Assembly: GCA_965204295.1 (NCBI GenBank)
Contig: OZ241973.1
Location: forward strand, 3,162,001 to 3,226,000
Reading direction: 5' to 3'
DNA from: JAWKWH01 sp965204295
GTDB taxonomy: Bacteria; Pseudomonadota; Alphaproteobacteria; Rhizobiales; Rhizobiaceae
DNA length: 64,000 nt
The notes under the pieces were generated by a model that was not told the origin of the DNA, searched no databases, and saw only the letters and a list, made by a program, of their open reading frames with translations. Every line of letters begins with the position of its first letter. Position 1 is the stretch's first letter. Shown here piece by piece: positions 16,250 to 24,403 of the stretch. Made by a program: the position numbers and the translations under genes.

Positions 16250-19066
16250 CTAGCGCGTCTTCCTCCGTCTCCCCATCTTCCGGGTGGCCATCGGCGCGGC
16301 GCTCTTCTCGTAGAGTTCGAACAGGTGCTCGACACGTTCCCGCTCGAAGGCGAAGCCCCTAGGCCGGTAGAGCCGATCGACGGCCTTATCGAGCGACACA
16401 TGCGCCTTGCGCAGCGTCGGCGGCATGGAATCCTGATTATAAAGCACATCGAGTTCAGTATTTTTGAAGGACGCTCGCGCGTCCAGGACAGCCTGTGCCA
16501 ATGTCTCGATGCCGGCCTGCCGCTTTGGCGTCATCGTCGGCCAAGGGAAGGAATTGTAAACGGCGGGAGCATAGCGGTAGCGGCTCTCCAGCCGCCCTGC
16601 GACGGTCCGCATCCACGCCATGTGCATGGCCGATGTCAAGATGCCGAAATAGTGGAGCGGTGCTCCTGGTATGATCCTGAGTTGGTTAGATGCAATGATG
16701 TCCGGCGACAGGAATGCCATCGGAATGTATTCCCGCGTTTCGGACGACACTTCAGGGACGGCCAGATAGTCCGAGTCGGGTTGCCGATCCTGGGTGAAGA
16801 GGGTCGGATATTTCGCAAATTCCCGTACGCTTGGCGTCGGGCTCCGAAGCCTTCCTTTCCGAACGCGCTCAAGCCGCGCCTGTATCGGCTTCGATACCTT
16901 GATCTCCTTGGGATCGGCGTCCTTCAGCCAAAGGCACCAACGCCAGTCGCCCGAGATAAGCTCGTCGCCGCCGACATACGGGCGCAGCCATTTTTCCACC
17001 TTCTGATCCTCGGCCAAAAGCGCCTGCCGGTCGCTCTCTTCGAGGATCAGGTTGCTGAACTTCAGATATCCGCCACCCGGCTTCTTCCGCCGCGCGCCAT
17101 CTGTCGGCTGGCTGCCCTTGTGCATCTTCAGGCGACCGGCCGGGGGCTGAGACCGCGCAGGCACGGAATACTGCGGACCGTCGGTCAGATACCCGTTGAT
17201 GCGGGCGACTTTCGCTTCATGCGGCTCGCCGCGCACATGGTCATACTCATAAATCACGCATTGCGGGGCCTTTTTGTAAGTCATGCCCACGATTACGCAG
17301 TGCACGGCGGCCGTGCCGCGCGCTTCGCTGTTCCACTGGAACGTCCGGTGCGCAAAGCGGATAGAAAGCCCGCCCGCGAACATGGCCGGCCAGAGGATGC
17401 CGCACTGCTCGCCCTGGGTGATCGAGTTGGTGGACACAAAGGCGATCCCGGCCTTTCGTTCCCGGTCGGCATAGGTCATGGCCTTCCTGAACCAGCACGT
17501 CACATAGTCGAGCCGGTTCACCTGCCCTTCCTTGCCCCAGATGCGCGCCATGTCGGCCTGCTGCTCTGTCGTGCGCCATTGATGGCCGATAAAGGGTGGA
17601 TTGCCGAAGAGGAAGGTGCAGTCCTTGGATGGCAAGAGCGTCCGCCAGTCCATCTCCAGGGCGTTGCCGACCGCGATATGCGGCGATTTCCGCAGCGGGA
17701 TGCGGACATAGGTCAGGCCGAACGCAAGGCTCAGCCGGTTGTTCATGATGTGATCCATCATCCAGAGAGCGGTTTCCGCGATGCGCGCGGGGAACTCTCC
17801 GGTCTCAATCCCGTAGAACTGATCGACGTTGATCAAGGACATATCCGCCGTGTCCAGCAGACCAGTGAACTCACCGGTTTCATCGCGCTTGTAATCGATC
17901 AGTTCGCGCAGGAGTTCGATCTCAAGCAATCGAAGCTCTCGATAGGCGATGATCAGAAAATTGCCGCAGCCACATGCGGGATCGAAGAACGTCATCGAGC
18001 CGAGGCGCTCATGAAAAGCCTGAAGTTCAGTGCGGCGGCGGCTGTCCTTGCGGTTCTTCAGCCGCCCGAACTCCGCGCGAAGGTCATCGAGGAAGAGCGG
18101 TTCGATCACCTTCAGGATATTCTTCTCGGTCGTGTAGTGCGCGCCCTGGGCGCGGCGCTCGCCCTTGTCCATGACCGATTGAAAGAGCGAACCGAAGATC
18201 GCCGGTGAGATACCCGACCAGTCGAACCGGCAAGCGTCTAGGAGGCGTTGCCGCATGTCCCCGTCAAAAGACGGGATCGGAAGCGTATCGCGAAAGAGGT
18301 CGCCGTTGACGTAGGGAAAGCGAGCCGAATCGGCATCGAGATTTTTCAACCTCTTGTCCTCGGGCGTGTTCAGCACCTGGAAAAGTTGCGCGAGCCAGCC
18401 GCCAAGATCTGAACCGTCCTCCCGCGTTCGCGCCTCCAGGAGGTCGATGAAGATGTCCCGCGGCTCGAAAATCCCCGTATCGTCCGCGAACAGGCAGAAC
18501 ACGATCCGTACGAGAAACTGCTCCAGGTCGTGGCCGGTGTAGCCTGCTTCTTCGAGCGCGTCGTGGAGCCTGCCTACGAGTTCCGAAGCTTCGACGTTGA
18601 CCGGATCCTGGTCTTTGAACCGGCGGCGTTCGACGCCGATGACGAAACCGAATTTCTCGACATGCTTTGGCAGATCGGCAAGCGGGATGCGGAGCTCTTC
18701 GTCCTCTTCGAGGTCGTAAAGCTCGAATGTCTGAAAGTCGCTTAGCAGAATGAAGCGGGGAAGCTCGGAATCCTTCAGTCCTGGAAAATACTCAAGGGCT
18801 TGCGTTTTCGCCTTCTTCAGATCGCTGCCAATGCTCTTCTGCTCGACAAGCAGGACACCTTTCCAAAAGAGATCGATGAAACCTCTCTTGTCACCAAGAT
18901 TCTTTACCGGCTCTTCGAAGCTGGCAACGCGCCGAACGGGCATGCCAAAAACATCGAAAAAGTCCCGATAGAATAGCTGTGTCTGCCCTTTTTCGTAGCC
19001 GTCGCCTTTCCACTCATTTGCGAATTTCGCGGCGCGGGTGCGTATTTCATCCCAGGATAACCGCAT
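16250..19066 (-). CDS. MmeI-like type IIL restriction enzyme: nuclease fused to N6-adenine methyltransferase
   Basis: About 938 residues, the usual size of single-polypeptide MmeI-family enzymes. The N-terminal nuclease shows D65 in FIDLFWKG, then E75 and K77 in LLVEQKS, i.e. D-x9-ExK exactly as in MmeI. A helical connector follows, then the methyltransferase: SAM motif FFDPACGCGNFLIIAY (about 355-370), catalytic motif FGNPPFIGHQW, and a C-terminal target-recognition region ending around NSFPWPTMTPKRQ. One protein both cleaves and modifies DNA, so no separate methylase gene is needed. The ATG at 19066 has AGGG 4 bases upstream. All catalytic residues are present, so it looks functional. Confidence 0.92.
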   Translation of the reverse strand: MRLSWDEIRTRAAKFANEWKGDGYEKGQTQLFYRDFFDVFGMPVRRVASFEEPVKNLGDKRGFIDLFWKGVLLVEQKSIGSDLKKAKTQALEYFPGLKDSELPRFILLSDFQTFELYDLEEDEELRIPLADLPKHVEKFGFVIGVERRRFKDQDPVNVEASELVGRLHDALEEAGYTGHDLEQFLVRIVFCLFADDTGIFEPRDIFIDLLEARTREDGSDLGGWLAQLFQVLNTPEDKRLKNLDADSARFPYVNGDLFRDTLPIPSFDGDMRQRLLDACRFDWSGISPAIFGSLFQSVMDKGERRAQGAHYTTEKNILKVIEPLFLDDLRAEFGRLKNRKDSRRRTELQAFHERLGSMTFFDPACGCGNFLIIAYRELRLLEIELLRELIDYKRDETGEFTGLLDTADMSLINVDQFYGIETGEFPARIAETALWMMDHIMNNRLSLAFGLTYVRIPLRKSPHIAVGNALEMDWRTLLPSKDCTFLFGNPPFIGHQWRTTEQQADMARIWGKEGQVNRLDYVTCWFRKAMTYADRERKAGIAFVSTNSITQGEQCGILWPAMFAGGLSIRFAHRTFQWNSEARGTAAVHCVIVGMTYKKAPQCVIYEYDHVRGEPHEAKVARINGYLTDGPQYSVPARSQPPAGRLKMHKGSQPTDGARRKKPGGGYLKFSNLILEESDRQALLAEDQKVEKWLRPYVGGDELISGDWRWCLWLKDADPKEIKVSKPIQARLERVRKGRLRSPTPSVREFAKYPTLFTQDRQPDSDYLAVPEVSSETREYIPMAFLSPDIIASNQLRIIPGAPLHYFGILTSAMHMAWMRTVAGRLESRYRYAPAVYNSFPWPTMTPKRQAGIETLAQAVLDARASFKNTELDVLYNQDSMPPTLRKAHVSLDKAVDRLYRPRGFAFERERVEHLFELYEKSAAPMATRKMGRRRKTR

Positions 19067-19416
19067 CGTCCCTCAGTGTTTTTCTCATTCCGGCAGGCAT
19101 AGCCGAGCACGGTGCACATTAGGCCGTTTGGACGGATTTGAGCAAGACGAAGGTTGCGGCGAGCGCGATGTTTGGGGCGCAGGCGACCGGGCTGAAACGG
19201 TTGCGGTTTCATCACACCTTCCGACAGGCTGTGTCCTGCCGGCTTGGCGGTCATTAACGCCTCTGCGGTGTCGAAGACCTGTTCCCGGTCCGAACGGGTA
19301 TCCTCGCGCGATAGCCATAACGTGTTTGCGGCATTCTTATCGCCGATGCGAAAGTTCCTCGCCATCGGACCACTCCCGTTCAGGCACAACGCGCTCCAGC
19401 CGGCGATCGCATCTGA
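19067..19416. other. 350-bp gap between restriction island and glycosyltransferase cluster
   Basis: I see no gene here that I can support. Open frames exist on both strands, including one on the minus strand starting around 19365 with the sequence MARNFRIGDKNAANTLW, but none shows family motifs and that one runs into the start of the restriction gene. No inverted repeats or obvious attachment sequence stood out. It is probably the upstream flank of the restriction unit, including its promoter. Confidence 0.4.
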
Positions 19417-20541
19417 TCAGTCGAGCAACGGTCCGAGGGTCTCCCGGAAGGTATCCACCGCACCCGAAATGTCGTGCCGCTCGCCGATGTATTCCCGGGC
19501 CGCCTTTCCCATTCGGTCGCGACCGGCCTTATCTTCCAACAGCGCGGACAGCGCGCCCGCATAGGCCTCGATATCGCCTTCGGGAACGAGCAATCCGGTA
19601 TGTCGGTGCTGAACGACAAGGGGCGCACCGAGTGACCGGTAGGCGACCGCCGGAAGACCCTGCGATTGCGCTTCCATGAAAACCATGCCGATCGCTTCGC
19701 GGATTCCGGGCCATGTGAAAATGTCCCCGCGCCGGAACCAGTCGAGAAGCGCGGGGCGGGAGACCTCCCCGGTCCAGTGAAGCCGATGGTCCCGCGCCCA
19801 CGAAAAAGCCGCCTTGATCTCGTGCCGCGACGGACCGTCTCCGATGATGGCGAGGTTCCAGGGCCGGTCGGAAATCCTGCGAAGCGCCCGCGCCAAATCG
19901 ATATAGGATCGTGTCTTGGCGCCGGGGCGCATCATACCGGCGGCGATCAGAAGAGGAATGTCCCCGGGGATCGCCGGAACGGGGTCCGGTGCGGTCATGG
20001 CGTCGAGTTCGGACAAATCCACAAAGGGTGTCAGAGGCGCAATGGATCGCCTGTCGGCGATAAAACTCCTCAAATAGGCGAGATCCGACCGCTTGAGGCA
20101 AAAATTGACCAATGCGAGATCGACGGCCAGTTGAACCTGCTGGCGCGCCTCCGCCCAATCCGCATCGGTCGCCTGCCCGGTGCGGCAGGCCTCGGCGGTC
20201 GCGTATGGAATGTCGAATTGCGTGGAAACCGCGGGCCCGATCCAATCCGGCGCCTTGCAGTAGGGATGGTAGGTGAACCACAGGGCAGGGCGTTCATTCG
20301 CGATCCTCGATTCCCAGTCGGCTTTCAGCCGCAGCGCTTCGGCCTCCGCGCCCTGCCTGCGCCGGTCAAACAACTCCCTCGAAGGACGCTTCTGATAGGC
20401 GATGTATCGTGAGGCGATTTCAACCTCATGACCGGCCGCTTCAAGCGCGCGCACCGTCAGCCGGGCGACTTCCCTGTCGCCGGACGCAATCGGATGATCG
20501 GGAGGCTTTATCGGTGCATAAAATGCGATCCGGGGCTTCAT
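19417..20541 (-). CDS. Glycosyltransferase, GT4-like (GT-B fold)
   Basis: About 374 residues from the ATG at 20541; a longer open frame upstream overlaps the preceding gene and is not used. The N-terminus (RIAFYAPIKPPDHPIASGDR) is the glycine-rich acceptor-side loop of GT4 enzymes. The C-terminal half has the donor-site pattern LAIIGDGPSRHEI, then FTWPGIREAIGMVFMEAQSQGLPAVA, corresponding to the conserved E-x7-E region. Last gene of a four-gene cluster, overlapping the previous one by 4 bases. Sugar donor and acceptor cannot be told from the sequence. Confidence 0.85.
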   Translation of the reverse strand: MKPRIAFYAPIKPPDHPIASGDREVARLTVRALEAAGHEVEIASRYIAYQKRPSRELFDRRRQGAEAEALRLKADWESRIANERPALWFTYHPYCKAPDWIGPAVSTQFDIPYATAEACRTGQATDADWAEARQQVQLAVDLALVNFCLKRSDLAYLRSFIADRRSIAPLTPFVDLSELDAMTAPDPVPAIPGDIPLLIAAGMMRPGAKTRSYIDLARALRRISDRPWNLAIIGDGPSRHEIKAAFSWARDHRLHWTGEVSRPALLDWFRRGDIFTWPGIREAIGMVFMEAQSQGLPAVAYRSLGAPLVVQHRHTGLLVPEGDIEAYAGALSALLEDKAGRDRMGKAAREYIGERHDISGAVDTFRETLGPLLD

Positions 20542-21689
20542 GGCCGTTCGGCCAGCAATCCGGATACGATGTTGGCGGTCGTCCGGGCTCCGTCGAGATC
20601 GAGGCCGAAGTCGGGCGGACGAGATTTGGCCATCGCATGGTCGATGGCGAGCGCCAGTTTGTCCGGCGTCTGGTCCTGCGGATGGACACGCACGGCGATT
20701 CCTTTTCGGTCGAGTATCTCCGCGCGGCGAATCTGCTCCGTTTCGGCGCCATCCGACAACGGCGCGACGATCGAACGGCATCCGGAAACGAATATGTCCG
20801 CCGCGGTATTGTAACCGCATCTCGAAATCGACAACCGGGCGCTTGTCAGCACCGCGCACAGGTCGGGCAGGAATGTTCGCAGTTCGACTCCGTTTCCTGA
20901 GAGCGCCGCCAGTTCGGATTTATCTTCCGCCGCGATGTTGATGCCCGTCACGACACACCATTTTGCATCGGCGAGGCACGAAATCGGTCTCGCCGAAAGC
21001 GCCGCGAAAAGCAATTCGCGCCCGAGCGCTCCGCCGCCGACGCTGACCACAACGTCGAACCCGTCATCCGGCGGTTCACGACCGTCCGGCGGCTCGGGCG
21101 CCACAATTCCCGTGTAGCGAACAATGCCGGCAATCTCTTGGTAACGCGGGAATGTCGCGCCCAGTCCGACCATCCTAGGATCGCCGTGCACAAGTACATG
21201 ATCGAAATAGGCGGACAGTATCTCGACCGTTTCGCGGTCACGCCCCGGTTTGCGGTTTTCCTGCAGGATATCTCGCACCGAGGCGAAAATCGTTGGCGGC
21301 GACGGTCGTCTCCGCGCCGCTTCCAGCAGGGGCAGCAGTTCAAATCGCATCTGCCGCCGGCCGAAAGGGAATGCCTCGGTAATGATCGCGTCGTGCCGGC
21401 CGGCCTCGAAAATGCCCAGCAACATGTCGCGGCGGCCGTTTCGATAATCATCGTCGACAACGTTACCGTCGGGATCCTCCAGATTGTTGAATACCGTTGC
21501 GCCCGCGCGGAGAGGCGGCAGAAAATGGACGGTGGACCCGGCGGCGTCAAAATTGGGAACCGGTTCTCCGCCATGGACAAGATCGACCCTGAGACCCGTA
21601 TCGACGAGAGCCCTGACGATCCGCATGGCGCGAAACACGTGCCCGACGCCCATCAGATGCTGGACATAGAACAGGATGCTCCCGCTCAT
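20538..21689 (-). CDS. Predicted glycosyltransferase, MurG/COG4671-like
   Basis: About 383 residues, starting at the ATG at 21689 that overlaps the stop of the upstream gene (ATGA). The N-terminus ILFYVQHLMGVGHVFRAMRI resembles the acceptor-side loop of MurG-like GT-B enzymes with a GxGH motif. The C-terminal domain has VVVSVGGGALGRELLF and SISRCGYNTAADIFVSGCRS, the nucleotide-sugar site pattern (GGG, then a G-Y-N-T turn). It shares its architecture with the gene at 22939-24138, with which it alternates in the cluster. Function beyond glycosyl transfer is unknown. Confidence 0.82.
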   Translation of the reverse strand: MSGSILFYVQHLMGVGHVFRAMRIVRALVDTGLRVDLVHGGEPVPNFDAAGSTVHFLPPLRAGATVFNNLEDPDGNVVDDDYRNGRRDMLLGIFEAGRHDAIITEAFPFGRRQMRFELLPLLEAARRRPSPPTIFASVRDILQENRKPGRDRETVEILSAYFDHVLVHGDPRMVGLGATFPRYQEIAGIVRYTGIVAPEPPDGREPPDDGFDVVVSVGGGALGRELLFAALSARPISCLADAKWCVVTGINIAAEDKSELAALSGNGVELRTFLPDLCAVLTSARLSISRCGYNTAADIFVSGCRSIVAPLSDGAETEQIRRAEILDRKGIAVRVHPQDQTPDKLALAIDHAMAKSRPPDFGLDLDGARTTANIVSGLLAERP

Positions 21690-22942
21690 GACGCATCGGC
21701 TTTCGATCCCGGTGCGATGCCTGAATCGCAAAAAAGTCCGGTCAGTTTCCGGATGGTCCGCCTGTTGTCGAACTCTTCGCGAACGCGCTTCGCCGCCGCC
21801 TTGCCCAGTCGTCGCCGCAACCGGGGATTCCGGCAGAGCGTTTCGATGGCGGTGGCCAGATCGGAGACATTATCCGGTTCGACGAGAATCCCGTTTTCGC
21901 CGTCTACGAGCAATTCGACGATCCCCGAGATCGGTGTCGAGATGCACGCGAGTTCCTGGCTTGCCGCCTCGACCAGCACATTAGGCAGTCCATCCCGGTC
22001 GCCATCGGCGGCGATCCTGCATGGCAATACGAACAGATCGGACGAGCGATATCGGGCAATCACCTCGGTTTGCGGCTGCGATCCGAGGAACGTGACGGAC
22101 CCGCTGACGCCAAGCTGCTCGGTTTGCGTCTTCAGGGCGTTGGAAAGAATCCCGCCGCCGATGTGGGTCCAGCGCCAGTTCAAATCGTCGGGAAGCCGCG
22201 ACAAGGCCTCGATCAGCGTATCGAGGCCCTTTTTTTCGACCGCGCGGCCGACCGTCAAGATGCGGACCGGATCGTCGGGCGCGGCGCCATCGCGCCGGGA
22301 ATGGTCGGCTTCGGGCGGCGGAAAGCGATCAAGATCGAGGCCATGATGGATCAAATGCACGTTTCCCGGCGACAGAGCGAGGTTTTGGAGGCGCCGGTGA
22401 CCCGATCCGGTGCATGTCGCCGTCCATTCCGCGGAATCCAGTTTCTCGCGCAACTCCCAATCGAGCGAGGTCCAGATGTCCTTGGCATGGGCCGAGCAGC
22501 TCCAGGGCAGGGCGGTGATCAGGTGCGTATAGCGCGTGACCGATCCGGGGGTGTGAATGAAATGCCCGTACAGCCAGGCGGCATCTTCGGAAAGCTCGGC
22601 GGCAAGAACGATTGCCTGTCCGAAACGCCGCGCCCGGTTCGGTGTGAAATCGCGTCTTAAATCCAGTAGCCATTCCTTGAGCGCCCCGGCATAGCCAGGT
22701 GATTTTCGAACCTTGATCCATGCGCGGAACACCCGGCCCGGTTCCCGATACAGATATTCGGGAAGGTAGGTGATCCCGGCCGTTATTTCATCGTGGACCG
22801 GATGCGTTTTTTTGTCCGTGGGATAGCGCATGGAGTACAGATGCAGTTTGAATCCCGCGCGCTCCAGTTCCAAAAGCTCCTGCGCGACAAAAGTTTCAGA
22901 CAGGCGGGGATAACCTTTCAATATCACGGCAATTATCGTCAT
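21686..22942 (-). CDS. Glycosyltransferase family 4 protein
   Basis: About 418 residues. The N-terminus has the pattern VILKGYPRLSETFVAQELLE common to polysaccharide GT4 enzymes. The C-terminal donor domain shows ILTVGRAVEKKGLDTLIEAL followed by FVLPCRIAADGDRDGLPNVL and EAASQELACISTPISGI, the canonical G-R-x5-KG and E-x7-E features. Overlaps its neighbours on both sides by 4 bases. Likely acts at the cytoplasmic face of the membrane in assembly of a surface or lipid-linked glycan. Confidence 0.9.
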   Translation of the reverse strand: MTIIAVILKGYPRLSETFVAQELLELERAGFKLHLYSMRYPTDKKTHPVHDEITAGITYLPEYLYREPGRVFRAWIKVRKSPGYAGALKEWLLDLRRDFTPNRARRFGQAIVLAAELSEDAAWLYGHFIHTPGSVTRYTHLITALPWSCSAHAKDIWTSLDWELREKLDSAEWTATCTGSGHRRLQNLALSPGNVHLIHHGLDLDRFPPPEADHSRRDGAAPDDPVRILTVGRAVEKKGLDTLIEALSRLPDDLNWRWTHIGGGILSNALKTQTEQLGVSGSVTFLGSQPQTEVIARYRSSDLFVLPCRIAADGDRDGLPNVLVEAASQELACISTPISGIVELLVDGENGILVEPDNVSDLATAIETLCRNPRLRRRLGKAAAKRVREEFDNRRTIRKLTGLFCDSGIAPGSKADAS

Positions 22943-24138
22943 GATGGGAATCCCGTCCGGTCGCGGGTCCGCACGATCTCGGCAACGCGCGCAACGATAT
23001 TGTCGAGGCCGCGGAATTCGAATTTTGTGAGCGCGCTTGATGGCTTCGAACCGTTTATCAAAGCGTTGATCGTTTGCGCCAGTCTGATGGGATCGGAGGC
23101 TTGCCGCGACCTCAGGACCGATGCAACTCCCAGTTCGGAAGCCCGCTCGGCGCGGATCAGTTGTTCCTTTCTGGGCGATTCTCGCGGTATGAACAACACC
23201 GGTTTGTCCGCTTCAAGAATTTCGCAAAACGTGTTGTAGCCGCACATAGCCACCGCCGCTTCGGCTTCGGCCAGCAGGCGCGATGGATCGGAGCTGAAGT
23301 CGATAACCCTGATATTCGGCAATTTCGCGGCGCGCCTTTCCAGATTGATCCGGCAGGACGAGTTCATCAAAGGGCCAAACAGAAGCACAAGATGGCAGCC
23401 GATGGGCACTTTACATTCGCAGGCGGCGAGAACCTGATTCATCAAATTTGCGCCATCTTCCCCTCCGCCCGCGGTTATGAGAATGTAGGGACGCGGCATG
23501 GCGCCCGTCGGTGATGATCGTTGATCTGGCTCTTCGGCGTTATCGGCGCCCAGATAACCAACATGGCGGCAGATCGACAGGACCGACGCCGGCAGGTCCA
23601 GCCGCGCGAGCGGCTCGTAGAACCAATCGGGACCGTATATCCATATTTCATCGTAGAGCCCGGGCAATCGCCAGACGATGTCGCGTGACGACCATTCCGC
23701 CCGCAGAAGGCCAGGGTCGTCCAGGACATCGCGCAGACCCAGAATTTTGAACGCTTCATCCCCCAGTCGACCGAGCGTCTGTTCAAGTTCGCCCAACAAT
23801 CCAAGCGGCTCCTTGTCTGAAATGAAGATATCGGGCCGGAACTCCGCAACGGCATCGGTCAAGATGCCTGAGCGCCTGCCCAGCAGGGTTGTCAGGTTTT
23901 CTTGCCCATCGGTTGGCAGATAAGTCCCGTCCGGCTGCTTTGTGACGGAGGGAAGCCGAACCAGATCCAGACCGGGAACCGGCGGGAACGTTTCCGCCAA
24001 ACCGGATCCCGACGCGAGCCTGATTCGGGCATTGGGGATATGTCTGAGCACGGTCCGGGCGATTTTTCGGTTCCGGCGCAGATGTCCGAGACCGAAAGTG
24101 TCATGGCTGTAGAGAAAAATGCGGGATGATTGGGTCAA
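22939..24138 (-). CDS. Predicted glycosyltransferase, COG4671-like, first gene of the cluster
   Basis: About 399 residues. IFLYSHDTFGLGHLRRNRKI is the N-terminal GLGH acceptor loop; ILITAGGGEDGANLMNQVLA and AVAMCGYNTFCEILEADKPV form the donor site; FIPRESPRKEQLIRAERASE is characteristic of this predicted glycosyltransferase group. It appears to start with TTG at 24138, since no in-frame ATG gives a complete N-terminal motif; initiation is therefore less certain. It leads a run of four genes joined by 4-base overlaps, so all are likely made from one transcript beginning in the 24139-24403 gap. Confidence 0.82.
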   Translation of the reverse strand: MTQSSRIFLYSHDTFGLGHLRRNRKIARTVLRHIPNARIRLASGSGLAETFPPVPGLDLVRLPSVTKQPDGTYLPTDGQENLTTLLGRRSGILTDAVAEFRPDIFISDKEPLGLLGELEQTLGRLGDEAFKILGLRDVLDDPGLLRAEWSSRDIVWRLPGLYDEIWIYGPDWFYEPLARLDLPASVLSICRHVGYLGADNAEEPDQRSSPTGAMPRPYILITAGGGEDGANLMNQVLAACECKVPIGCHLVLLFGPLMNSSCRINLERRAAKLPNIRVIDFSSDPSRLLAEAEAAVAMCGYNTFCEILEADKPVLFIPRESPRKEQLIRAERASELGVASVLRSRQASDPIRLAQTINALINGSKPSSALTKFEFRGLDNIVARVAEIVRTRDRTGFPS

Positions 24139-24403
24139 AGCCGGTCCGGCGCTGTCGTTTCGGTTTTCCTATAGTGGATCGATCCGATGATGAAAACCAT
24201 GGACCCGGCGGGGATATCGTCCCGCGCGGCGGCCGGCGTCACTGACGGAGGCATCACGCCGCCGTGAAGTCCCTAACCCGACCGTGGTTGGCAACGTGAT
24301 TGAAATTGTAGTGCGCGGACCGCTATTTGTAGGCGATGATTGGCTTTGTATCCGCAAATGGATGCGGACCGATATGGAATGTGCCGGTGCGCGGGAAGAC
24401 AGG

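Noticed and set aside
16325..18208. A 627-codon plus-strand open frame opposite the MmeI-like gene
   Set aside because: It is antisense to a gene with all catalytic motifs and shows no recognisable domain; long mirror frames are expected in GC-rich sequence.
19067..19389. A possible small gene (MARNFRIGDKN...) upstream of the restriction enzyme
   Set aside because: No family motif, no convincing SD, and the frame runs into the N-terminal coding region of the restriction gene.
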